A stretch of 20,852 nucleotides of DNA from NCBI GenBank assembly GCA_002725365.1, contig PBOW01000076.1, positions 1-20,852 on the forward strand, in the 5' to 3' direction. The notes under the pieces are model-generated. The model had not been told where the DNA came from and did no database searches. It saw nothing but the letters and a program-made list of their open reading frames with translations. The position numbers and the translations under genes were made by a program. This document shows positions 14,993 through 20,594 of this stretch, piece after piece. This stretch comes from Chloroflexota bacterium. GTDB lineage: Bacteria > Chloroflexota > Dehalococcoidia > UBA2979. The first letter of the stretch is position 1. Every line of letters begins with the position of its first letter.

Positions 14993-14999
14993 ATAGGGA

Positions 15000-15518
15000 T
15001 CACCAGTCGGGAGTAAGATATTTTTTTACGTTCGAGCGGTCGCTCGGAGGACATAGGTCCCTGAGAGTTTCAATTCTAAGTCCGATGGTCTGGTGCACGA
15101 TTTCTGGTGCGATTTCAGCTAGTGGGACAAGAACGAAGGCCCGGGCAGCCATGTATATATGGGGAACTGTCAGTTCCTCAGAGTTAATAACTTCCCCCTC
15201 TACTATCAAAATGTCGATATCAAGGGGGCGCTCATGCCAGCGTGGATGGTTAGTTGCCCGCCCAGCTGCCCGTTCAAGTTCTTTGGCAATACCCAATATT
15301 TCTAGAGCCGGCAGATTGGTTTTGAGTACCACTGCAGCGTTCAGGAATTCAGGCTGTTGTGTGTATCCCCAAGGCGGTGTTTCGTAGAGGGACGAGTGGC
15401 GCTCAATAGTGCCGATCCGTTCCTGAATAGCAGTCAACGAGTTAGAAAGGGTACTGACCCTGTCGCCTAAGTTACCCCCAATACCTAGATAGACATATCT
15501 TTCTTTTCCCTTGCTCAA
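15000..15518 (-). CDS. folK: 2-amino-4-hydroxy-6-hydroxymethyldihydropteridine pyrophosphokinase (HPPK)
   Basis: The 172-residue product is HPPK of folate synthesis: YLGIGGNLGDR at the start, SSLYETPPWGYTQQPEFLNAAV (pterin-binding region), and the signature HPRWHERPLDIDILI with the magnesium-binding aspartates, then VPHIYMAARAFVLVPLAEIAPE. It transfers pyrophosphate from ATP to the pterin. The start is a TTG at 15518 with GGGGCTG just upstream; no ATG fits. It is the last gene of the minus-strand sulfur cassette, 14 bases after the JAMM peptidase gene, and no other folate gene lies nearby. Folate and purine synthesis share one-carbon metabolism, but the location may be incidental. Confidence 0.94.
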   Translation of the reverse strand: MSKGKERYVYLGIGGNLGDRVSTLSNSLTAIQERIGTIERHSSLYETPPWGYTQQPEFLNAAVVLKTNLPALEILGIAKELERAAGRATNHPRWHERPLDIDILIVEGEVINSEELTVPHIYMAARAFVLVPLAEIAPEIVHQTIGLRIETLRDLCPPSDRSNVKKYLTPDW

Positions 15519-15532
15519 ATTCAGCCCCAGCC

Positions 15533-15970
15533 TTAGTTTTCTGATTCAATCGACTCTTCAGATATCTCGCCATGTTTTTTGATATGGAAGGCTCGGACGT
15601 CCGGCTTGTTGTTCTCAAGTGACACTAGGACGTAATAGGTGTCTGGAAACATTGGCTCATTGTCAGTTTCTCCTGGGGGAAAAAATGCCATACGGACATC
15701 GGTTGGCGACGGATAGGCTGCAGAAGCAACATGAGAGTGATAAATCGCGAAGAGGTCCAAATTTTCGGAATCCCGTTTCTGTTCCAATTTCATCATCTCC
15801 AGAGGTGACATTTCATATCGATAAGGGGACGCGGCTGTGTTTGTCACTCGATGAACGGTCATTTGGCGATCAGACCGCCCAATAAGTATCATTCCGCAGG
15901 CCTCGTTTGGCAGATCGTCCTTAGCGTGGTCAACCATGGCTTGCAAAATTTCGTTAGGGATATAGGCCAT
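15533..15970 (-). CDS. mec: JAMM/MPN+ metallopeptidase, Mec-like CysO-cysteine peptidase
   Basis: The 145-residue protein has a complete JAMM zinc site: E23 (NEACG), H78-x-H80 (YHSHV), S88 and D91 (SPTDV). Length and composition match the small bacterial Mec/RadC-type stand-alone MPN+ proteins. In Mycobacterium tuberculosis Mec cleaves cysteine from the CysO-cysteine adduct; in other systems (QbsD, HcyD) relatives trim residues after the Gly-Gly end of a sulfur carrier. It lies 36 bases downstream of cysM and in the same run as three carrier genes, two of which have residues after GG. I infer that it may both release cysteine and mature carriers; only the fold and active site are directly seen. 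Confidence 0.9.
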   Translation of the reverse strand: MAYIPNEILQAMVDHAKDDLPNEACGMILIGRSDRQMTVHRVTNTAASPYRYEMSPLEMMKLEQKRDSENLDLFAIYHSHVASAAYPSPTDVRMAFFPPGETDNEPMFPDTYYVLVSLENNKPDVRAFHIKKHGEISEESIESEN

Positions 15971-16006
15971 ATCTAAAGTTTCCGTCGGATCAAAATTTGG
16001 ATTGGG

Positions 16007-16972
16007 TTACCACCATAGCTTTTCACCGACTGTTTCGCGAATTTCGTCGTAGTCTCGAGACCATAGGCCAGTGGATAAGTATTTCCACCCTCCGTCCGCC
16101 AGGAGGCAGACTATTTTCGTCTTAATGTTAGCGGAGGCATCCTTGTCGGAGCTGGCCGTTTTTTCCGCAGCTCTTTGGGCAGCGCGTATGACAGCCCCAG
16201 CAGAGATTCCAGCAAAGATGCCGGTTTTCTGAGTTAACTCTCTTGTCGTTCTGAAAGAAGTTTCCGAGTCCACTACAATTCTTCCATCGAGTACTGACTC
16301 GTCAAAAACCGGTGGAATATATCCGTCTTCTAAAGCCCGTAAACCTTGGACCAGATCCCCGGGGTGAGGGGCTGCCGCGATTACTCTAATGTTGGGGTTG
16401 TGCTCTTTCAGGCTTCGACCAACGCCAGTGAGTGTGCCACCTGTGCCTAATCCCGACACGAACATACTTATATCCGGCATATCGCGGATGATTTCGGGCC
16501 CAGTAGTCTCGTAATGGGCTAAGGGATTATTTTCGTTCTCATATTGAAAAGGCATGAACCACTGAGGATTATCTTGCGCCAACTGTTCGGCCATTTGCAC
16601 AGCGCCGTTGGAGCCGAGGTCACCTGGCGAGAATATAATCTCGGCACCGAAAGCCTCGAGAAGTTGAATTCGCTCCTCGGAGACGGCATCAGGCATAATC
16701 ACCTTGACGGGATACCCTCGCAGTGTGCCAATTAGCGCTATTGCAATTCCAGTGTTTCCTGAGCTGGGTTCTAAGATCGTTTGGCCAGGCTGCAGGGAGC
16801 CGTCTTTTTCTGCCCGGTTAATCATATACTTCGCAATTCGATCTTTTGCTGATCCAGTGGGATTTTCCCCCTCGAGTTTGGCCCAAATCTCGACGTTTTC
16901 ATTCGGGGAGAGGGTAGATATATCTACAAGAGGTGTATCACCGACGCGTTCTAGTATTCCACTGAATTTCAT
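16007..16972 (-). CDS. cysM: CysO-dependent cysteine synthase (O-phosphoserine sulfhydrylase type)
   Basis: The 321-residue PLP enzyme is a CysM of the mycobacterial class. The PLP lysine is K43 (GSAKDRIAK), the substrate loop is SSGNTGIA, the phosphate loop GLGTGGTLTG, and the C-terminal part reads GIFAGISAGAV and GGWKYLSTGLW, ending EKLWW much as mycobacterial CysM ends. R212 (GLRALEDG) sits where the M. tuberculosis enzyme has the arginine that selects O-phosphoserine. These traits indicate O-phosphoserine plus carrier thiocarboxylate to carrier-cysteine. I use ATG 16972 (MKFSGILERVGDTPLV); an open frame further upstream belongs to the overlapping cysO end. A perfect 7-bp hairpin lies between cysO and this ATG. 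Confidence 0.93.
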   Translation of the reverse strand: MKFSGILERVGDTPLVDISTLSPNENVEIWAKLEGENPTGSAKDRIAKYMINRAEKDGSLQPGQTILEPSSGNTGIAIALIGTLRGYPVKVIMPDAVSEERIQLLEAFGAEIIFSPGDLGSNGAVQMAEQLAQDNPQWFMPFQYENENNPLAHYETTGPEIIRDMPDISMFVSGLGTGGTLTGVGRSLKEHNPNIRVIAAAPHPGDLVQGLRALEDGYIPPVFDESVLDGRIVVDSETSFRTTRELTQKTGIFAGISAGAVIRAAQRAAEKTASSDKDASANIKTKIVCLLADGGWKYLSTGLWSRDYDEIRETVGEKLWW

Positions 16973-16975
16973 TTT

Positions 16976-16994
16976 GGAGGGGTCACTCCCCTCC
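16976..16994 (-). other. Perfect hairpin over the cysO stop codon, just before cysM
   Basis: On the transcribed strand GGAGGGG pairs perfectly with CCCCTCC across a 5-base loop, which holds the cysO TGA. The 3' arm ends three bases before the cysM ATG. The 5' arm contains the only good ribosome-binding sequence (GGAGG) for cysM, but it lies about 18 bases upstream and encodes the Gly-Gly end of CysO. Folding would sequester it unless ribosomes translate cysO. There is no U-tract, so it is not a normal terminator. Confidence 0.6.
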
Positions 16995-17261
16995 GGCAAG
17001 GGCTGGTAGGATCGACACAGTGTCATCATCTGTCAACTCGGTATTAAGCCCATCGAGGTACCTAATATCTTCGTCGTTCAAATAGATATTTACGAAACGA
17101 CGTAATTCGCCACCCTCCTCCAAAATCTGGTCAGAGAACCCTGGATAAGCCTCATTGATATTCTCAATGAGACTCTTAACCGAGTCGCCGACGCTTTCGA
17201 AGCTGCGTTGGCCACCAACTAGCTTTTCTATTACGGATGTTACATTCACCGTCACTGCCAA
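16983..17261 (-). CDS. cysO: Sulfur carrier protein CysO (carrier 1), ending -GGE
   Basis: The 92-residue ubiquitin-like protein closely resembles mycobacterial CysO: an N-terminal strand (VTVNVTSVIEKLVGGQRSFES), the helix LIENINEAYPGFSDQILEEGGELRRFVNIYLNDEDIRYLDGL, and the C-terminal DDDTVSILPALAGGE. The Gly-Gly should be adenylated by the E1 enzyme and converted to a thiocarboxylate, but here one glutamate follows it, so a cut is needed first. The TTG start at 17261 has AAAGGCG about 8 bases upstream. It lies between moeB and cysM, the same carrier-synthase pairing as in Mycobacterium. C-terminal sequence was read codon by codon (GGA GGG GAG TGA). Confidence 0.92.
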   Translation of the reverse strand: MAVTVNVTSVIEKLVGGQRSFESVGDSVKSLIENINEAYPGFSDQILEEGGELRRFVNIYLNDEDIRYLDGLNTELTDDDTVSILPALAGGE

Positions 17262-17309
17262 GGTTATGCGCCTTTCTTCTGCGTAATACTAAGTTAACTT
17301 TATTGGTAA

Positions 17310-18170
17310 TTAGGCACTAGGCATTTCAAGTGGTGGAGAGCCGCAGAACACGTCATAGTCGATTAATTCTGTCACGGTCGGATTGTCTCCACATAGCGGG
17401 CAGTTTGGATCACGCCTAAGTTTCATTGTTCTAAATTCCATAGTTAAGGCGTCTACAAGAAGAAGTTTATTCGTGAGGGGTTCACCAATATCAAGGATCT
17501 GTTTGAAAACCTCTGTTGCTTGAATTGAACCTACGATTCCTGTTATTGCTCCCAAGACTCCTGCCTCGGCGCACGAGGGCACCATCCCTGGAGGTGGTGG
17601 GTCTGGGTATAAGCAGCGATAACAGCATTTGCCTGGTTCGTACACTGTGGCCTGGCCGTCAAACAATAGTATCGCTCCGTCGACCAACGTTTTGCCGCTC
17701 AGGTAGCAGGCATCATTTACGAGGTATCGGGTGGCGAAGTTGTCGGCACCATTCACGACAATGTCATAATCAGCAATTATTTCCATGGCATTGTCAGACG
17801 TTATCGGAGCGTGATGCTCGATCACTGAAACATGGGGGTTATACGCAGAGAGAGTCTCTTTTGCTGATTGGATTTTGGGCCGATTGATATCCGCAGTTTG
17901 GTGCAGTACCTGTCGCTGAAGGTTAGAGAGATCAACAACGTCGAACTCTACGATTCCGATAGTGCCGACCCCTGCCAGAGCAAGATATATGGATACTGGT
18001 CCACCTAGGCCACCAGCTCCAACTACTAGAACTCGAGCGTTTTTCAGCTTTCTTTGTCCTGCCGGTCCCACCTGAGACATAATGATATGCCGAGAGTAAC
18101 GAGTGACTTCTTCAGGTGAGAGGTTGGTATTTGGGACGCTGGAACCGTTAGATATTGCTGTCATTCTCAT
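17310..18170 (-). CDS. moeB: E1-like sulfur-carrier adenylyltransferase (MoeB/ThiF/MoeZ N-domain)
   Basis: The 286-residue protein is a full E1-like enzyme: ATP loop GAGGLGGP (51-58), VDLSNLQRQVLH (80-90) with the catalytic arginine finger, DGADNF-type GADNFATR (141-148), catalytic-position C200 (SCAEAGVLG), and a structural zinc site from C183/C186 and C257/C260. It adenylates the C-terminal glycine of CysO/MoaD/ThiS-type carriers. Mycobacterial MoeZ has an added rhodanese domain for sulfur transfer; this protein stops right after the linker (IDYDVFCGSPP), so sulfur must come from another donor. It precedes cysO by 48 bases. The only E1 gene in the cassette, it probably serves all three carriers. 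M3 (18164) is an alternative start. Confidence 0.92.
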   Translation of the reverse strand: MRMTAISNGSSVPNTNLSPEEVTRYSRHIIMSQVGPAGQRKLKNARVLVVGAGGLGGPVSIYLALAGVGTIGIVEFDVVDLSNLQRQVLHQTADINRPKIQSAKETLSAYNPHVSVIEHHAPITSDNAMEIIADYDIVVNGADNFATRYLVNDACYLSGKTLVDGAILLFDGQATVYEPGKCCYRCLYPDPPPPGMVPSCAEAGVLGAITGIVGSIQATEVFKQILDIGEPLTNKLLLVDALTMEFRTMKLRRDPNCPLCGDNPTVTELIDYDVFCGSPPLEMPSA

Positions 18171-18233
18171 TCCATTTTCTACAAGTAATCTAGTTCGGTC
18201 TTATAGAGTAACTGCTCAGTGCACTCGATGGAA

Positions 18234-18253
18234 ATAGGGTTCTTATAGGGTTC
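18234..18253. repeat. Two direct repeats ATAGGGTTC, 11 bp apart, upstream of moeB
   Basis: The plus strand reads ATAGGGTTC at 18234-18242 and again at 18245-18253. The 11-bp offset puts both on one face of the helix, as for a dimeric or cooperative regulator. They lie in the 92-base gap between carrier 2 and moeB, the longest gap inside the sulfur cassette, about 65-85 bases before the moeB start. No convincing promoter is seen, though TATAAG occurs twice on the transcribed strand. Confidence 0.4.
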
Positions 18254-18262
18254 CGCCTAAGA

Positions 18263-18544
18263 TCACATGGATCCTCCCGCTAGAGCCGGGATAATTGCAA
18301 GCTGGTCACCTGATCTAACTTTAGTTTGAAGACCTTCGAGCTCGTGGATTTCCTGGTTATTGAGGTAGATATTTATGTGCCCCGGTAGCTTCTGCTGTTC
18401 ATCAAAAACGAGATGAGAGAATCCTGGATACTGCTCCTCTATTGATTCAAGTATGTCTTCCACCGTGTTCCCGACCGCAGAAATGTAGTCTTTACTCCCA
18501 GTGATAGATCGGAATGGTGTTGGTATGTATATGCTTACCGACAT
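18263..18544 (-). CDS. CysO/MoaD-like sulfur carrier 2, ending -GGSM
   Basis: The 93-residue ubiquitin-fold protein shares the CysO plan: SVSIYIPTPFRSITGSKDYIS, ILESIEEQYPGFSHLVFDEQQKLPGHINIYLNNQEIHELEGL, then SGDQLAIIPALAGGSM. It differs from carrier 1 along the body, notably PGHINIYLNNQEI against RRFVNIYLNDEDI, so it is a true paralogue. Two residues, Ser-Met, follow the Gly-Gly and would have to be removed before activation. Its ATG lies 4 bases after the cysK stop, so the carrier and this synthase are made together and CysK is probably its partner. MoaD or ThiS function is possible but no molybdopterin or thiamine gene is near. Confidence 0.88.
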   Translation of the reverse strand: MSVSIYIPTPFRSITGSKDYISAVGNTVEDILESIEEQYPGFSHLVFDEQQKLPGHINIYLNNQEIHELEGLQTKVRSGDQLAIIPALAGGSM

Positions 18545-18548
18545 CGCA

Positions 18549-19496
18549 TCAGGTGAGTGGGACCGTTAGGTATCGCTCACCGGTATCGCAGAGCATTGTG
18601 ACGATGGTTTGCTCAGGAGTTAATCGGGCAGCGACTTCAATCGAAGCGTGCACATTTGCTCCCGCGGAAATGCCAACGAGCAGACCTTCCTCTTTTGCCA
18701 AGCGGGCAGTCATCTCGATCGCGTCTTTATCAGACACACAGATGACCTCAGAATAGGCTGACGTGTCTAGGACTGACGGTACGAAGGATGCTCCCATCCC
18801 TTGGAGTTGATGTAGGCCTGGCCGGCCGCCTGAGAGAACGGGTGAACTTGCCGGCTCTACTGCAATGATCTCGCAGTCCAGATTAGCCTCAGCCAGCGCA
18901 CGTGCGACACCTGTAATGGTTCCACCTGACCCCACTCCAGCCACAAATGCATCTAAGTTTGATTCTGTCGCTGATATTATTTCAGGACCTGTAGTCAGGT
19001 AATGAATTTCTGGGTTAGCAGGATTATCAAACTGCTGAAGCATTGTGTAGCCTTCATGTTTTACGAGTTCTTGAGCTTTGAAAACGGCTCCAGTCATACC
19101 TTCTAAGGCAGGAGTGACTACCACCTTTGCGCCTAGTCTCTTGAGGAGCTCGCGCCGTTCAACGCTCATATCCTCCGGCATCGTCAGGATCAGTCGGTAC
19201 CCTTTATATGAGCACACCATCGCCAGGCCGATACCAGTGTTACCCGATGTGGGTTCTACGAGAGTAGCGCCCTTGGTAATCAGTCCGCTACTTTCGGCAG
19301 ACTCAACCATCGCCTTTGCGATCCGATCCTTTACAGATCCTGCGGGGTTGAAGGATTCTACTTTCCCGAGGATTGTTGCCCCGTTAGGGGGCGATATCTT
19401 GCTGAGTTGGACCAGGGGTGTATTGCCTATGAGATCCAGTACTGATGAAGCGATGGAAGGTTTCGTGTGACTAGGATTAACTTTCCGTTTTTTCAT
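18549..19496 (-). CDS. cysK: Cysteine synthase A-type PLP enzyme (O-acetylserine sulfhydrylase family)
   Basis: The 315-residue product is a fold type II PLP enzyme: PLP lysine K56 (FNPAGSVKDRIAK), substrate loop PTSGNTGIGLA, phosphate loop GVGSGGTITG, EPASSPVLSGGRPGLHQLQGMGASFVP, and GISAGANVHA. It makes cysteine from O-acetylserine and sulfide, or, as its neighbour suggests, from a carrier thiocarboxylate. Unlike the CysM here it lacks the GWKYLSTG ending. A basic N-terminal tail (MKKRKVNPSHTKPS) precedes the domain. It follows the Rrf2 regulator by 22 bases and precedes carrier 2 by 4. In Bacillus, CysK also acts as co-regulator by binding the Rrf2-type CymR, so the gene order is suggestive. 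Confidence 0.92.
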   Translation of the reverse strand: MKKRKVNPSHTKPSIASSVLDLIGNTPLVQLSKISPPNGATILGKVESFNPAGSVKDRIAKAMVESAESSGLITKGATLVEPTSGNTGIGLAMVCSYKGYRLILTMPEDMSVERRELLKRLGAKVVVTPALEGMTGAVFKAQELVKHEGYTMLQQFDNPANPEIHYLTTGPEIISATESNLDAFVAGVGSGGTITGVARALAEANLDCEIIAVEPASSPVLSGGRPGLHQLQGMGASFVPSVLDTSAYSEVICVSDKDAIEMTARLAKEEGLLVGISAGANVHASIEVAARLTPEQTIVTMLCDTGERYLTVPLT

Positions 19497-19518
19497 TATT
19501 GGAAACGCCGATCAAGGT

Positions 19519-19962
19519 TTAGATGAGATAACGCGGGGCAGCTGTTTCTTCCGCCCGTTGTTCAGCTTCAGCTAAATCATGCAGTGATATCGAACGGAGC
19601 CTAGCCTTCATGTCATCATAAATTCCCTGCCATACCCATCGCTGGCCAGTCGCATCATTCGCCGCTGATGCCTCATCTTGATCCAAGTTAGCCATCGGGG
19701 AGAGTGATCCCTCGAGGGTTTCAAGCAAGGCAAAGAGGGTAATATCTTTAGGATCGACAGCCAGAGAATGCCCTCCGCCAGGACCTCTGACCGATTTGAT
19801 GAATCCGGCGCGCCTAAGCAGCCCTAATAATTGATCGAGGTACGCCTCCGGGATTTGTCTCCTAGTCGCGATAGCGGAGCGCGCGATAGGATTGCCGGTA
19901 TTCAGTCTAGCCATATCAATCATTGCTCGAACGCCGTAATCTCCTTTTGTTGCTATTAACAT
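19519..19962 (-). CDS. Rrf2-family transcriptional regulator without cluster cysteines (CymR-like)
   Basis: The 147-residue product has the Rrf2 winged helix: MLIATKGDYGVRAMIDMARL, then IPEAYLDQLLGLLRRAGFIKSVRGPGGGHSLA with the GPGGG wing, and LFALLETLEGSL. It contains no cysteine at all, so it cannot bind the Fe-S cluster of IscR- or NsrR-type members and resembles the cluster-free CymR type. CymR represses cysteine uptake and synthesis genes in Bacillus and uses CysK as partner. ATG 19962 is preceded by a perfect GGAGGT (19967-19972), which decides this start over an in-frame GTG 12 bases upstream. It heads the unit cysK-carrier 2-moeB-cysO-cysM-mec and is likely self-regulated. Confidence 0.91.
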   Translation of the reverse strand: MLIATKGDYGVRAMIDMARLNTGNPIARSAIATRRQIPEAYLDQLLGLLRRAGFIKSVRGPGGGHSLAVDPKDITLFALLETLEGSLSPMANLDQDEASAANDATGQRWVWQGIYDDMKARLRSISLHDLAEAEQRAEETAAPRYLI

Positions 19963-19975
19963 TTGTACCTCCACA

Positions 19976-20002
19976 TAGAGACTATTTACGCTATAGACGC
20001 TA
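19976..20002 (-). promoter_or_regulatory. Three 9-bp tandem units upstream of the Rrf2 gene
   Basis: On the transcribed strand three consecutive 9-bp units each begin with TAG; the first two share TAGCGT, the third is diverged. The array ends just before the GGAGGT ribosome-binding site of the Rrf2 gene, within an 83-base gap after carrier 3. It could be the regulator's own operator or part of an AT-rich promoter. No recognised Rrf2 palindrome is present, so this is a weak call. Confidence 0.35.
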
Positions 20003-20045
20003 GCACAGAGAGTCCGATTAATGTGAAGCCGGTTGCTAGATCGAT

Positions 20046-20318
20046 TTAGCCGCCGGCAACGGCTGGGACGATACTTACCTCGTCAGCGTCTCTTACAGGG
20101 GAATCGAGACCATCTAAGAAGCGTACATCTTCGCCGTTGATAAATATATTCACAAAGCGTCTTAGTTCATTATTTTCGTCCAGCAATCTCTCTGCGATAC
20201 CAGGGTAGGAATTTTCCATTTGAGCAATTAACCCTTTGAGATTAGGCGCATTTACTGCGACGGTGTCTTCGTCGTTGGTCAAAGACCGTAGGGGGGTGGG
20301 TATTTTTATCTGTGCCAT
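20046..20318 (-). CDS. CysO/MoaD-like sulfur carrier 3, ending exactly -GG
   Basis: The 90-residue protein has the same fold and motifs as CysO: QIKIPTPLRSLTNDEDTVAV, LIAQMENSYPGIAERLLDENNELRRFVNIFINGEDVRFLDGL, and DADEVSIVPAVAGG. It ends at the Gly-Gly with a stop codon immediately after, so it needs no trimming and is ready for adenylation by the E1 enzyme. The body is closest to carrier 1 and to mycobacterial CysO. It starts 7 bases after the NIL-domain gene and is followed by the 83-base gap before the Rrf2 gene, so it belongs to the thrC-like/NIL transcript. Its likely client is therefore a different PLP reaction from those of carriers 1 and 2. Confidence 0.92.
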   Translation of the reverse strand: MAQIKIPTPLRSLTNDEDTVAVNAPNLKGLIAQMENSYPGIAERLLDENNELRRFVNIFINGEDVRFLDGLDSPVRDADEVSIVPAVAGG

Positions 20319-20325
20319 AGGTATT

Positions 20326-20574
20326 CTAGCCTTCTACGATATCGCCGATAGTTGCATCGGGATCAACTTGGACACCGTTGGCTCGGGCCCAAGCCAAGGC
20401 CTTGTCGATTTCGTGAGGATCACCTTCAAGCCCGAGCATGACCCAACCGATGTCCGATGTTATATCAGCCATGCGAATATTGGTCACCACGTCAAATTCG
20501 TGCCCCATCTTGTATATCAAGGGTTCGCGGATTTTGTCGTTTAAGAAAGTTAGCTTTACTCGTCTTTCAAGCAT
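20326..20574 (-). CDS. NIL domain-containing protein
   Basis: The 82-residue protein is a stand-alone NIL domain, a ferredoxin-like fold first seen at the end of methionine ABC transporter ATPases: VKLTFLNDKIREPLIYKMGHEFDVVTNIRMADITSDIGWVMLGLEGDPHEIDKALAWARANGVQVDP. NIL domains bind or sense amino acids, and NIL-containing proteins take part in homocysteine formation in methanogens and some anaerobes. ATG 20574 is preceded by AAGGTG; a GTG at 20586 is an alternative. It has no cysteine, so it is not a NIL-ferredoxin fusion. It lies between the threonine-synthase-like gene (20-base gap) and carrier 3 (7 bases). Confidence 0.88.
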   Translation of the reverse strand: MLERRVKLTFLNDKIREPLIYKMGHEFDVVTNIRMADITSDIGWVMLGLEGDPHEIDKALAWARANGVQVDPDATIGDIVEG

Positions 20575-20594
20575 GATATGGATCACCTTACATT

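Noticed and set aside
18263-18544. Carrier 2 as MoaD for molybdopterin synthesis
   Set aside because: No moaE or other molybdopterin gene is near, it is 4 bases from cysK, and its sequence follows CysO; left open only as an alternative.
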